A stretch of DNA of 63,939 nt, from contig CABXXT010000007.1 of NCBI GenBank assembly GCA_902516285.1, positions 1-63,939 on the forward strand, read 5' to 3'. The position numbers and the translations under genes are program-made. Under the pieces are notes generated by a model, which saw only the letters and a program-made list of their open reading frames with translations, was not told where the DNA came from and did not search any database. Positions 36,833 to 46,150 of the stretch are shown in pieces. The stretch's first letter is position 1. Every line of letters starts with the position of its first letter. Origin of the DNA: an uncultured SAR86 cluster bacterium (GTDB taxonomy: Bacteria > Pseudomonadota > Gammaproteobacteria > Magnimaribacterales > D2472).

Positions 36833-37852
36833 ATGAAAACCTCAGATTTTGATTATCACTTACCAAATGAGCTAATTGCCAACTATCCTTTAGAAAGAAG
36901 AAGTTCCAGCAGATTATTAGTCCATTCTGAGCCATTAGAGCATAAAACCTTTAAAGACATTGTTAATTACTTTGAAGAGGGAGATTTATTAGTTGTTAAT
37001 AATACTTCGGTCATTCCAGCAAGAATATTTGGGAAAAAGGAGTCAGGAGGATCTATCGAGGTAATGCTTGAAAGGATTATGGAGGACAATCAAGCATTAG
37101 TACAAATACGATCAGGGAGAAGTCCAAAACTAGGCTCTAACATTCTTTTAGATTCATATAAGGTTGAATGCATCAATCGCAAAGATAATTTTTTTATTCT
37201 TCAATTTGATAGAGCCCCTTTAGAAGTTTTTAATGCAATTGGGCATATTCCTCTTCCACCATATATAAAAAGACCTGATGAAGATTTAGATAAAGATAGG
37301 TATGCAACTGTATATGAAAATAAGCGACTTCAAGAATCAGTCGCAGCACCAACAGCAGGATTGCATTTTGATAATGAGTTACTAAAAGCTATTAAGGAGA
37401 TTGGTGTTCAAATAGCCTCAGTTAATTTAAGCGTTGGGGCAGGGACCTTTCAGCAAGTCAAAGTTGAAAATATTGTTGAACATGATATCCATAAAGAATA
37501 CTTAGAAGTGAGTGGCGAGGTCATAGATATGATTGAGACAACAAAATCTTTAGGTAAAAGAGTTTTTGCAGTTGGAACGACTGCTGCAAGAGCCTTGGAG
37601 ACTGCATATATTGATGAAACAAAAAAAGGGTTTAAGGGGTATACAAGACTATTTATATATCCAGGATATAAATTTAAGGCAGTTGATAAACTCATTACTA
37701 ATTTTCATTTGCCAAAGTCATCATTACTAATGTTAGTGTCAGCTTTTATTGGACATAAGAATATGAAGGAAATATACAAAACTGCAGTTAATGAGAAGTA
37801 TAGATTTCTTTCTTATGGCGATGCTATGCTTTTAAACAGACATGAAATTTAA
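36833..37852 (+). CDS. queA: S-adenosylmethionine:tRNA ribosyltransferase-isomerase QueA
   Basis: Makes epoxyqueuosine from preQ1 in tRNA. The N-terminus ([19 protein letters not shown]) and later motifs ([74 protein letters not shown]) are diagnostic. Length 339 is normal. Its last codons overlap the tgt start by 11 bases. Confidence 0.97.
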   Translation: MKTSDFDYHLPNELIANYPLERRSSSRLLVHSEPLEHKTFKDIVNYFEEGDLLVVNNTSVIPARIFGKKESGGSIEVMLERIMEDNQALVQIRSGRSPKLGSNILLDSYKVECINRKDNFFILQFDRAPLEVFNAIGHIPLPPYIKRPDEDLDKDRYATVYENKRLQESVAAPTAGLHFDNELLKAIKEIGVQIASVNLSVGAGTFQQVKVENIVEHDIHKEYLEVSGEVIDMIETTKSLGKRVFAVGTTAARALETAYIDETKKGFKGYTRLFIYPGYKFKAVDKLITNFHLPKSSLLMLVSAFIGHKNMKEIYKTAVNEKYRFLSYGDAMLLNRHEI

Positions 37853-38957
37853 TTTAAACAACAAATCTGAATTTGCACGGAGATCAGAGCTTGAATTTAC
37901 AAGAGGTAAGGTACAAACACCTGCATTTATGCCTGTTGGAACCAATGGAACTGTTAAAGGCATGACTGTAGAGGATCTAGAATCTACAGATTCAGAAATT
38001 ATTCTTGGAAATACTTTTCATTTAATGTTGAGGCCAGGAGACGAGAGGATTCGTGATTTGGGAGGACTTCACAAATTTACGAATTGGAAGAGACCTATTC
38101 TTACTGACTCAGGTGGTTTTCAAGTTTGGAGTCTTGGAGATTTGGTCAAAATTAATGAAGAAGGTGTAAAGTTTTCATCTCCATATGATGGAAAAAAGAT
38201 TTTTATGACCCCTGAGGACTCTATTAAAATTCAGCAAAACCTAGGATCGGATATTGTTATGGCTTTTGATGAATGTACAGATTATCCATCAACATACGAG
38301 GAAGCTAAAAAATCTATGGAACTATCAATGAGATGGGCAAAAAGATGCATAAAATCTCATAAATCAGATTCAGCAATATTTGGTATTGTGCAAGGTGGAA
38401 TGTATAGAGACTTGCGTGAAGAATCCTTGAATAAAATAACTGAAATGAACTTTGATGGAATTGCACTTGGTGGCTTAAGTGTAGGTGAATCAAAAGAAGA
38501 AAAAACTGAAATATTAGAATTTATGTCTGATAAATTACCAGAAGATAAGCCGCGATATTTAATGGGTGTTGGAACACCGCAAGATATTGTTGAGGCTGTT
38601 AGGTATGGAATTGATATGTTTGATTGTGTTTTACCAACTAGAAATGCAAGAAATGGTCAATTATTTACTTCAGAGGGAGTCATAAATATCAGAAATGCTG
38701 AATACAAAAATAGTGATGAACCTATTGATAAAAATTGTGACTCAAAAGTATCTCAAAATTATAGTAGAGCATACCTAAACCATCTTCAAAGAACTAACGA
38801 AATGCTAGGATCTATGTTGGCAACTTATCACAATATCGCATACTATCAATCTCTTATGAGAAACTTAAGAAATTCAATAGAAAATAATAAGTTCGCGAAG
38901 TTCATAAAAGAATTTTATAATAGTCAAAATTTAGAAATGCCCGATGGGCCTTTATAG
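37842..38957 (+). CDS. tgt: Queuine/preQ1 tRNA-ribosyltransferase Tgt
   Basis: Exchanges G34 for preQ1 in GUN-anticodon tRNAs. Catalytic Asp residues are in [12 protein letters not shown] and in [13 protein letters not shown]. The zinc site is only partly conventional: the usual C-x-C-x2-C region reads [18 protein letters not shown], with one cysteine where family members have three, so the structural zinc may be lost. Length 371 fits. Followed by yajC-secD-secF, the standard order. Confidence 0.94.
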   Translation: MKFNLNNKSEFARRSELEFTRGKVQTPAFMPVGTNGTVKGMTVEDLESTDSEIILGNTFHLMLRPGDERIRDLGGLHKFTNWKRPILTDSGGFQVWSLGDLVKINEEGVKFSSPYDGKKIFMTPEDSIKIQQNLGSDIVMAFDECTDYPSTYEEAKKSMELSMRWAKRCIKSHKSDSAIFGIVQGGMYRDLREESLNKITEMNFDGIALGGLSVGESKEEKTEILEFMSDKLPEDKPRYLMGVGTPQDIVEAVRYGIDMFDCVLPTRNARNGQLFTSEGVINIRNAEYKNSDEPIDKNCDSKVSQNYSRAYLNHLQRTNEMLGSMLATYHNIAYYQSLMRNLRNSIENNKFAKFIKEFYNSQNLEMPDGPL

Positions 38958-38973
38958 AATATAGGAATTTATT

Positions 38974-39270
38974 ATGGAAGCAGCTCAACCATCTTTATTT
39001 ACGCCATTACTTTTTTTAGGTTTTCTATTATTTTTTATGTATTTTGTGGTTATTCGTCCGCAAAATAAAAGAAATAAAGAAATAAATGAAATGTTGACAA
39101 AACTTGAAGTAGGAGCCGAAATCATTGCTGCAAGTGGAATAATAGGTAAAGTTAAAGAGATAAAAGGTGGATATGTATCTATCGAGGTTGGAGAGAATAT
39201 GGTCTTAAAGCTTCAAAAATCTGCAATAGCAAGTATTTTACCTAAAGGAACAATTGATTCGATCAATTAA
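38974..39270 (+). CDS. yajC: Preprotein translocase subunit YajC
   Basis: Single-span inner-membrane protein of the SecDF-YajC complex. The hydrophobic helix at about 9-27 (LLFLGFLLFFMYFVVIRPQ) ends in the conserved RPQNKRNKE motif, followed by a small cytoplasmic beta domain (LEVGAEIIAASGIIGKV). It lies between tgt and secD. Confidence 0.95.
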   Translation: MEAAQPSLFTPLLFLGFLLFFMYFVVIRPQNKRNKEINEMLTKLEVGAEIIAASGIIGKVKEIKGGYVSIEVGENMVLKLQKSAIASILPKGTIDSIN

Positions 39271-39275
39271 AAAAA

Positions 39276-41132
39276 GTGAATAAATTTTCAATTTATCAGT
39301 ATCTTTTAATTCTTGTTATCCTAACACTTGGATTTATTTATGCATTGCCTAATATTTATCCGACACAACCCTCAATTCAGGTAGCTTATACAGACTCAGG
39401 TAAATCTGCAGATCAAGCGTTGCTTGTTGAATTGAAAGATATTCTTTCACAATCTGAATCGGAATATGATGAGATTTTTCTCAGAGAAAATAAAATTGTT
39501 GTTAAATTTGATGATGTAAACAAACAGCTTGCCTCAAAAACAATTTTACAAAATGCCTTATTAGATAAAGTGATTATTGCTCTCAATCTCGAGCCTTCTA
39601 CTCCTCAGTGGTTAAAAAATCTTGGTGGCAATCCGGTAAAGCTTGGTCTTGATCTCTCCGGAGGAGTTCATTTTCTTTTGGAAGTTGATATTGATACCGC
39701 ACAACTAGGAAGACTAGAACTTTTGTTAGATTCCTATAGGACCACTTTTAAAGATGAAAGAATTTCCTATGATAAATCTTCAATTAAAGACCTAGCTCTA
39801 TTTTTTCAATTTTCAGATAAATCTAGTTATAACAAAGCGTTAAAAAAATATAAAGAAGACAGTCCATTGATTAATGGAGTTCAGTATGTGATCACTGAAA
39901 GACCGAGTTCGAATACTTTATTGCTTGAGTATTCAGACATAGCGCTGCGTGAGATCAGAGACTACGCTGTTGGGCAAAATCTTGTTACTTTAAGAAATAG
40001 AGTAAATGAACTTGGTGTCTCTGAGCCAATTGTTCAAAGGCAAGGAGCTAATAGAATAGTTGTTGAATTACCTGGAGTACAAGATCCTACTGCAGCAAAA
40101 AAAATTATAGGTAAAACTGCTAATCTTGAATTCAGATTGGAAGCAAATTCTAGAACGTCTCCTCTAAGAAAAGAAAAATTTAATTTTAAAGATAATGAAT
40201 TTCAAACAGCTTTCTTAGAAAAAGCTGTAGTTGTCTCGGGGGATAGGGTAACAAATGCAAATACTGGCTTTGATGAAAGTGGTTTTGCTCAAGTGAATAT
40301 AACTCTTGATATGGAAGGAGGGCGTGCATTACAGAAGGCAACGACTGGAAATATTGGAAGAAGGCTTGGAGTTTTATTTGTTGAGCAAAAGAACAAATCT
40401 GAATTAGTAACTAATGACCTTGGTGAAAAAATTATTGAACAAACAAGTTATATTGAGAAAAATATTATCAGCCTGGCAACAGTTCAAGCTGTTTTAGGCA
40501 CAAGCTTTAGAATCACAGGAGTAGGGTCTCCTGCAGAAGCAAGTGAGCTCGCACTTTTGTTAAGAGCAGGCGCACTTGCAGCACCTATGAAATTTGTTGA
40601 AGAGAGAACTGTTGGCCCAAGCCTTGGTAAAGAAAATATTGAGCTTGGTATTAGATCAATAGTTATTGGATTTAGTATGGTGGTTCTGTTTATGTTTTTT
40701 TACTATAGAGTTTTTGGTTTGGCTGCAAACTTCTCATTGGTTATTAATTTAGTACTAATTACTGGGATAATGTCTCTTCTGGGAGCTACTCTAACGCTGC
40801 CAGGTATTGCTGGAATAGTTTTAACTGTTGGTATGGCAGTTGACGCTAATGTTCTTATTTTTTCAAGAATTAGAGAAGAGTTAAAAGAAAAAGATCCTCA
40901 ACTTGCAATAAAAGACGGTTTTTCAAGAGCATTTGTTACTATTTTTGATGCTAATGTTACTACATTGATTGCTGCACTCATACTCTATGTAATTGGAACT
41001 GGTCCAATTAAAGGCTTTGCTATTACATTATCAATAGGAATTGTTACTTCAATGTTTACAGCAATTATGTGTACCAGGGGCATCGTAAATCTAGTTTATG
41101 GCAATAAAAATATTAAGACTTTAAAAATATAA
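39276..41132 (+). CDS. secD: Protein translocase subunit SecD
   Basis: Uses the proton gradient to support Sec export. GTG start 5 bases after yajC. It has an N-terminal membrane helix (7-27), a large periplasmic P1 domain including LGLDLSGGVHFLLEVD, and the RND-type membrane domain with PGIAGIVLTVGMAVDANVLI carrying the functional aspartate. The secF ATG overlaps the stop by one base (TAATG). Confidence 0.96.
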   Translation: MNKFSIYQYLLILVILTLGFIYALPNIYPTQPSIQVAYTDSGKSADQALLVELKDILSQSESEYDEIFLRENKIVVKFDDVNKQLASKTILQNALLDKVIIALNLEPSTPQWLKNLGGNPVKLGLDLSGGVHFLLEVDIDTAQLGRLELLLDSYRTTFKDERISYDKSSIKDLALFFQFSDKSSYNKALKKYKEDSPLINGVQYVITERPSSNTLLLEYSDIALREIRDYAVGQNLVTLRNRVNELGVSEPIVQRQGANRIVVELPGVQDPTAAKKIIGKTANLEFRLEANSRTSPLRKEKFNFKDNEFQTAFLEKAVVVSGDRVTNANTGFDESGFAQVNITLDMEGGRALQKATTGNIGRRLGVLFVEQKNKSELVTNDLGEKIIEQTSYIEKNIISLATVQAVLGTSFRITGVGSPAEASELALLLRAGALAAPMKFVEERTVGPSLGKENIELGIRSIVIGFSMVVLFMFFYYRVFGLAANFSLVINLVLITGIMSLLGATLTLPGIAGIVLTVGMAVDANVLIFSRIREELKEKDPQLAIKDGFSRAFVTIFDANVTTLIAALILYVIGTGPIKGFAITLSIGIVTSMFTAIMCTRGIVNLVYGNKNIKTLKI

Positions 41133-42046
41133 TGGATATCAGATTTAGATTTATGAAATTTAGAAAGATTGCTGCAACTATTTCAGCAGCAGTCTTAATT
41201 GTTTCAATTCTTTCTCTAAGTTTTCGAGGCTTAAATTTAGGATTAGATTTTTCAGGTGGCACCTTAGTTGAAGTTACTTATGACAAACCAGTATCTCTTG
41301 AATCTATAAGAGATAATTTGTCAGACAACGGTTATGCAGATTCTCAAGTAGTTAATTTTGGAACCAATCTTGATGTTTTAATTAAAGTTGCTGATCTTGA
41401 TGGCAACAGCTCAGTTGGAGAAGACATTTTTAATATATTAAATTCATCAGAGTCAACCATTGATCTTAAACGTGTTGAGTTTGTTGGTCCCCAAGTTGGA
41501 GAAGAATTAAGAGATCAAGGTGGTCTGGGAATGCTAGTTGCGTTATTCATGATTCTTTTATACGTTGCTTTTAGGTTTCAATATAAATTTGGGCTCGGAG
41601 CAGTCGCAGCTTTAGGACATGATGTTATTATTATTCTTGGTTGTTTTTCTGTCTTTGCTTGGGATTTCGATTTAACCGTGTTGGCAGCATTGTTAGCTGT
41701 AATTGGTTATTCGCTTAATGACACAATTGTTGTGTCAGATAGAATAAGGGAAAACTTTAGAACTGAAAGAGTTCTGGAGCCTTTAGATATGATTGATTTA
41801 TCTTTGAATCAAACCTTGAGCAGAACAATCATAACTTCTTTAACAACGTTACTTGTCCTTTTTGCTCTTTTCTTTTTTGGTGGGGAACTAATTAAAGGTT
41901 TCAGCTTAGCATTAATTCTTGGAGTTTTAGTAGGTACTTATTCTTCTATATATGTTGTTGCAAATATGCTTTTGTCTTTAAATCTTACTCAAGAAGACCT
42001 TGCCTTGCCTGAACCTGAGGGAGCTGATTTTGACCATATGCCCTAG
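41132..42046 (+). CDS. secF: Protein translocase subunit SecF
   Basis: Partner of SecD. It shows the SecF motif GLNLGLDFSGGTLVEVTY and the membrane part VIGYSLNDTIVVSDRIREN, where the D/R pair takes part in proton coupling. Six transmembrane helices are apparent in 304 residues. It ends in a CTAG shared with the convergent suhB stop. Confidence 0.96.
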   Translation: MDIRFRFMKFRKIAATISAAVLIVSILSLSFRGLNLGLDFSGGTLVEVTYDKPVSLESIRDNLSDNGYADSQVVNFGTNLDVLIKVADLDGNSSVGEDIFNILNSSESTIDLKRVEFVGPQVGEELRDQGGLGMLVALFMILLYVAFRFQYKFGLGAVAALGHDVIIILGCFSVFAWDFDLTVLAALLAVIGYSLNDTIVVSDRIRENFRTERVLEPLDMIDLSLNQTLSRTIITSLTTLLVLFALFFFGGELIKGFSLALILGVLVGTYSSIYVVANMLLSLNLTQEDLALPEPEGADFDHMP

Positions 42047-42834
42047 GGTTTATAGTGGGGTTTCACAGATTTCAATATAGACTTGTAAACTTTTGATGTT
42101 GAACAAAGAATGTTGTTTTCATTTAAAATTTTAGGATCACCATTAAAGTTGCTCAAAAGTGCTCCTCCTTCTTGAGCAATAAGAGCTCCGGATACGAAAT
42201 CAATGTCGTTAACATCAAAAGCCCATAATCCATCTAATCTTCCTGTCCCAACATAAGCTAGATCAAGTGATACGCATCCGGACTCTCTCATACTAGTCTT
42301 TTGATTAGCAAGCTCTTTATAGGTTTTATCAAAATCATAAATTTTAGAAGTTTTTTTTGGTTTTGAGTATGAAAGCATTGCATCATCTAATCCATTTTGC
42401 TTGCTCGCTCTAATTTTATTGTTATTTAAGTTTGCACCACCGCCAAGCGAGGCAGAAAATTCTTCTCGTCTAATGGGATCTATGACAACAGATGAAATGA
42501 TTTCATTATTTATTTTTGAACACAAGGAAATAGAAAAATGTGGGTAGCCATTTATAAAATTGATCTTCCCATCAATTGGTTTAAGCATCCATGTAACATT
42601 AGAATTATTCTCTTCATATCCTTTATGTGGACTTTCTAAATTATCTTCTGGATAAAATTTTTCAATTTCTTCAAAAACAAGATTTTCAACTCTTTTTTCA
42701 ATTGCCTCTAAATATCCTTCAGGCCCTCCCTTAGAAGAATCCAAGCTATGAACTTTTTTTACAGCAAACTCTAATTCAGCAGCACCTTTTCTTGCAGCTA
42801 AAAGATTTACATTTAATAAAGCTTCTTTTGACAT
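42043..42834 (-). CDS. suhB: SuhB-like inositol monophosphatase family protein with altered metal site
   Basis: The 263-residue protein has the IMPase fold and aligns along SuhB (ARKGAAELEFA, YPHFSISLCSKI, DPIRREEFSASLGGGANLN, CVSLDLAYVGTGRLDG, ALIAQEGGALLSNF). The metal-binding motif DPLDGTTNF reads KPIDGKINF, so the first Asp is Lys and the Thr is Lys, and the upstream TEES Glu motif reads NLES. The later Asp (DIDFVSGALI) remains. It is divergent from trmJ, as in E. coli, supporting the SuhB name. Phosphatase activity is doubtful; a role in rRNA antitermination, known for E. coli SuhB, would not need it. Confidence 0.88.
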   Translation of the reverse strand: MSKEALLNVNLLAARKGAAELEFAVKKVHSLDSSKGGPEGYLEAIEKRVENLVFEEIEKFYPEDNLESPHKGYEENNSNVTWMLKPIDGKINFINGYPHFSISLCSKINNEIISSVVIDPIRREEFSASLGGGANLNNNKIRASKQNGLDDAMLSYSKPKKTSKIYDFDKTYKELANQKTSMRESGCVSLDLAYVGTGRLDGLWAFDVNDIDFVSGALIAQEGGALLSNFNGDPKILNENNILCSTSKVYKSILKSVKPHYKP

Positions 42835-42869
42835 GTCGCTATTGTAATAGAAATAAGGATAATAGTTAT

Positions 42870-43592
42870 ATGTCTTTAAAAAGTAATCTTATAAACATTG
42901 TTTTGGTGGATACTATAAGCCCTGGAAACATTGGCTCTGTAGCAAGAGCAATGAAAACAATGGGCCTTTCAAATTTATCACTTATAAATCCAAGAGTTTT
43001 TCCATCAAAAGAGGCAACAGCTCTTGCAGGTAATGCAACTGATGTACTTGAAAATGCAAAAGTTTATAAAGATTTAAAAGAATCCCTTAAAGATAGTACA
43101 TTTGTCTACGCAACTTCATCAAGAGATAGATCAATTAAATGGCCAATTTTAAATGCTGAAGAAGCAGCAAAAATGATATTAAGTGAAACTAATAGTAATA
43201 AAAAAATATCTATTATCTTTGGTAAAGAGGATAGAGGACTTACAAATGAAGAACTAGAATTAGCAAATAAGTTAATTGAAATTCCTGCAAATCCGGACTA
43301 CCCAGTTTTAAATATTGCCATGTCATCTCAAGTCATAGCTTATGAAATATTCAAAGCCTCTAAAGAAAACCAATCAAAAGAATGGAGAGATTATCCAGAA
43401 GTAAATTCAGAAAAATTACAAATGCTAATTGATCATTTCATTGAAACTGCAATAGATATAGATGTAATCGATCCAAATAATCCAAAAAAAATTATTTCAA
43501 GAATAAGAAGGATGTTTTCAAGATTACAACCAGATGAAATGGAAGAGAGTTTCCTTAGAGGATTTTTATCAAAAATCAATAAAATTAAATGA
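42870..43592 (+). CDS. trmJ: tRNA (cytidine/uridine-2'-O-)-methyltransferase TrmJ
   Basis: SPOUT methyltransferase for position 32 of tRNA. Motifs: DTISPGNIGSVARAMKTMGL (motif 1, about 15-34), IIFGKEDRGLTNEEL (motif 2) and IPANPDYPVLNIAMSSQVIAYE (motif 3, read in parts). The ATG at 42870 gives the family N-terminus (MSLKSNLINIVLVDT) and 240 residues; the frame extends upstream into suhB antisense but has no reason to be used. The C-terminal helical region (about 170-240) mediates dimerisation in E. coli. Confidence 0.94.
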   Translation: MSLKSNLINIVLVDTISPGNIGSVARAMKTMGLSNLSLINPRVFPSKEATALAGNATDVLENAKVYKDLKESLKDSTFVYATSSRDRSIKWPILNAEEAAKMILSETNSNKKISIIFGKEDRGLTNEELELANKLIEIPANPDYPVLNIAMSSQVIAYEIFKASKENQSKEWRDYPEVNSEKLQMLIDHFIETAIDIDVIDPNNPKKIISRIRRMFSRLQPDEMEESFLRGFLSKINKIK

Positions 43593-43622
43593 ATTAGGGT
43601 TTTATAATTTAAGATGATTCCA

Positions 43623-43628
43623 TATAAT
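43623..43628 (+). promoter_or_regulatory. -10 element of tRNA-Glu
   Basis: A perfect TATAAT ends 14 bases before the mature tRNA 5' end, a suitable position for a start site just upstream. The region 17 bases before it (TTTTAT) is a poor -35, so only the -10 is called. Confidence 0.45.
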
Positions 43629-43642
43629 ACGACTTTCTACAC

Positions 43643-43718
<76 letters not shown>

Positions 43719-43728
43719 ATTTACTATG

Positions 43729-43752
43729 AAGCCCACATTAGTGGGCTTTTTT
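43729..43752 (+). terminator. Rho-independent terminator after tRNA-Glu
   Basis: Perfect 8-base stem AAGCCCAC/GTGGGCTT (43729-43736 and 43741-43748) with an ATTA loop and a run of T. Confidence 0.88.
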
Positions 43753-43783
43753 ATGATTATAAAGAAACAGCTATAATAAAATA

Positions 43784-44815
43784 ATGAACTTAAAATTTTG
43801 CTTGCTTGTTATCAGTATTTTTACATCAAATTTTATTTTTGCAAAAGAATATTTAATTGGATTTGGTTCATGTATTGATCAAAATTTTCCTCAACCAATT
43901 TGGACTTCAATAAAAGACAAAGATGTAGATACATTTATGTTTCTTGGGGACAATGTATACGGTGATGATCCAACTGGAAACTTGAATATGCTTAAAAATA
44001 GCTATGAAATTCAATCGACTCTTTTTCCGAAGTGGTTAGAAGAAAAAAAGATAATTAGTATTTGGGATGATCATGATTATGGAATAAATGATGGAGGAGG
44101 AGACTTTGTAAATAAAAGGGAATCAGAAAAGTTATTTTTAGAGTTTTGGAACATTCCCAATAATGACATTAGACATTCCAGAGATGGACTATACTTTAAT
44201 GAGGTCCTTAATATAGATGGCTTCAAAATAAATATGATTGTCCTTGATACAAGGTTTTTTAGATCTAGATTAACTTCAAACAAATTTCCTTATTCTCCAA
44301 CTTATAATCCGAATACAACTATTCTAGGAAATGCTCAATGGAGTTGGTTTGAGAAAGTTATAGAGCAAGAATCAGATCTAATAATAGTGCTGTCATCAAT
44401 TCAAGTTTTAGCTACTGAGCATGTTTTTGAAAAATGGAATCTATTCCCTCATGAAAGATCAAGAATTATAAAAAATTTAGAATCTGTTGGAACGAAAAGT
44501 TTAATTATAAGTGGAGACAGGCATAAAGGAGGTCTTTATAAAAAAGGCTCGATAGTTGAATTAACATCCTCCTCTTTAAATAAGCCTGTAAAGACGGCAA
44601 GGATAAGCAAAATACTTCAATATGTTCCTGAGTTCATTCTTAAATACATCCCAGCATCTACAAGAGAGTTGTTGGTAGAAACTGACAAACTTTTATTAAC
44701 AGAAATTTATAATTTTGAGAATTTTGGTTTGATTAAGATTGATACTAAAAATAAAAAAATTAAAATATCATTGAATGACATAAGTGGAAATGAAATATTT
44801 AGTGAGATAATTTAA
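43784..44815 (+). CDS. PhoD-like phosphodiesterase/phosphatase
   Basis: Exported metallophosphoesterase, 343 residues. Signal peptide at about 1-20 (LLVISIFTSNFIFA). PhoD-type metal motifs are LIGFGSCIDQNFPQPIW, FMFLGDNVYGDD, SIWDDHDYGINDGGG, VLDTRFFRS and LIISGDRHKGG. The cysteine and aspartates are those that bind Fe/Ca in PhoD. The C-terminal part is less conserved. Relatives act on phosphate esters or phospholipids; the substrate is not evident from context. Confidence 0.88.
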   Translation: MNLKFCLLVISIFTSNFIFAKEYLIGFGSCIDQNFPQPIWTSIKDKDVDTFMFLGDNVYGDDPTGNLNMLKNSYEIQSTLFPKWLEEKKIISIWDDHDYGINDGGGDFVNKRESEKLFLEFWNIPNNDIRHSRDGLYFNEVLNIDGFKINMIVLDTRFFRSRLTSNKFPYSPTYNPNTTILGNAQWSWFEKVIEQESDLIIVLSSIQVLATEHVFEKWNLFPHERSRIIKNLESVGTKSLIISGDRHKGGLYKKGSIVELTSSSLNKPVKTARISKILQYVPEFILKYIPASTRELLVETDKLLLTEIYNFENFGLIKIDTKNKKIKISLNDISGNEIFSEII

Positions 44816-44835
44816 AAATTAAAATGGAGTGAAAT

Positions 44836-45105
44836 ATGTATGTAGCAGTTAGAGCAGAGGTGGAAAGTGTAGACACTTGGAGAGAACAATTTAAAACTCA
44901 TAATGATTTATTTAAATCACAAGGAGTTTCAATCGCATATATGGGAGCGACAGAAGATAACAAAGTTCTGGCTATTTTTGATACGAATGATTTGGATGCA
45001 TTTATCAAAGTATTTAATGATCCAGAAACAGCAGAGGCAATGTCAAATGACAAAATCACTGGTGGTGTTGAGATGTTCGTTATGGATGAAACATATACTC
45101 CATGA
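44836..45105 (+). CDS. Small ferredoxin-like (ABM-like) protein
   Basis: An 89-residue cytoplasmic protein with the beta-alpha-beta-beta-alpha-beta pattern of stand-alone ABM/DABB proteins: MYVAVRAEVESVDTWREQF, a helix, VSIAYMGATEDN, KVLAIFDTNDLDAFIKVF, a helix and GVEMFVMDET. No active-site residues are recognised. A ribosome site GGAG lies upstream. Its end overlaps the next gene by 4 bases (ATGA). It is one of several proteins of this general fold in the accessory half of the window. Confidence 0.78.
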   Translation: MYVAVRAEVESVDTWREQFKTHNDLFKSQGVSIAYMGATEDNKVLAIFDTNDLDAFIKVFNDPETAEAMSNDKITGGVEMFVMDETYTP

Positions 45106-45479
45106 ATAAAAAATCATTTTTTTTAATATTTGTTGCTTCAGGTGTTTTTATGATTTCATTGTCATATGGAATAGTTCCAGACGTAACCCTTTCTTATTTA
45201 TATGGTATTGAAGTAGATAGCATAAATCTATCAAATATATTTAGGGCTGTCATGGGACTATATATTGGTTTTGTAATTTTTTGGATAACAGGAGCTTTTA
45301 ATGATTCTCTTAAAATTCCTGCATTGTGGAGTTTAATAATTTTTATGGCGGGACTAGCATCTGGAAGGTTTCTAAGCTTAATAATTGATGGTATTCCACA
45401 TCCTCTTTTTGTTCTTTGGATGTTGTTAGAAATTATATTTGGTGTTTTAGGATATAAATATATAAAGGATTCTAACTAA
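45102..45479 (+). CDS. DUF4345-type membrane protein
   Basis: A 125-residue protein with four predicted membrane helices (about 5-23, 45-65, 73-91 and 99-117), including FRAVMGLYIGFVIFWITGAF and ALWSLIIFMAGLASGRFLSL. The pattern fits DUF4345, a small four-helix family of unknown function. It is translationally coupled to the upstream ABM-like gene. It converges with the next gene across 3 bases. Confidence 0.75.
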   Translation: MNKKSFFLIFVASGVFMISLSYGIVPDVTLSYLYGIEVDSINLSNIFRAVMGLYIGFVIFWITGAFNDSLKIPALWSLIIFMAGLASGRFLSLIIDGIPHPLFVLWMLLEIIFGVLGYKYIKDSN

Positions 45480-45482
45480 TAA

Positions 45483-46004
45483 TTAGTCGTCTTCAATTAA
45501 TTTATTTTTATATAATCTTGTTCCAACCAAAAGGTCGCTGTTATATTCTCTTACTTTATAGATTAAGTTATCTTTAAACTTAAAAACCCAAACGTATTTA
45601 TTATCATATTCACCATTTATACCCTCAGCATCTCCTTCTTGAATTAGTGCGACGCCTTCAGTATCTGCAATTGTATCAATAGTCTTCAGAACTATTCCAT
45701 TAGGTAGTAGCTCACCAACAATCGGCCAATAGTCTGAAAAAAAATCTTCTTTCCCATAAGAAACTCCGCCTTTACCATATGGCCCATTTACATTTTCAGT
45801 TATTCCCATGTAGACAAAGGTAAATTCTTCATGCATTGAATTTTTAACATCCTCCAAGTTGTTTGACAAAAGATTGTCTATCCAACTTTGGGCTAATACA
45901 ATATTCTCATTTGTAGCTTTGTCGACATCAGTATATTGAACATTTGAATACTCACATGAATATAAAAACATCAAACCAAAAACCAACGTATAAATTTTTT
46001 TCAT
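45483..46004 (-). CDS. SnoaL/NTF2-like lipoprotein
   Basis: A 173-residue predicted lipoprotein with lipobox LMFLYSCEYS at about 11-20. The body resembles the NTF2/SnoaL fold: IVLAQSWIDNLLSNNLEDVKN, a helix-turn, EEFTFVYMGITEN, then strands ending VWVFKFKDNLIYKVREYN. This cone-like fold binds small hydrophobic ligands or acts as a ketosteroid-isomerase-type enzyme in relatives; no catalytic Asp/Tyr set is assigned here. Confidence 0.72.
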   Translation of the reverse strand: MKKIYTLVFGLMFLYSCEYSNVQYTDVDKATNENIVLAQSWIDNLLSNNLEDVKNSMHEEFTFVYMGITENVNGPYGKGGVSYGKEDFFSDYWPIVGELLPNGIVLKTIDTIADTEGVALIQEGDAEGINGEYDNKYVWVFKFKDNLIYKVREYNSDLLVGTRLYKNKLIEDD

Positions 46005-46150
46005 AGTTAAACCCTCTCTCTAATGCATATCCTAAATAATATTTAATACATAATAAATTATATTTAATACGTACATTTTTTATACTTATTTTTAAAACTT
46101 TATATTAAACTTCAAACTGTTATATTTTTCTAATACAGAGGAGATTTAAG
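46005..46150. other. AT-rich intergenic region with divergent starts
   Basis: Separates the NTF2-like lipoprotein (minus) from the secreted protein (plus). It carries a good ribosome site AGAGGAG at 46137-46143, 7 bases before the downstream ATG. Several TATATT/TATATTT matches could be -10 elements, but the AT content makes any one of them uncertain. Confidence 0.35.

Noticed and set aside
42792-42869. Upstream extension of trmJ overlapping suhB antisense
   Set aside because: The extension has no similarity to TrmJ and the ATG at 42870 gives the exact family start.
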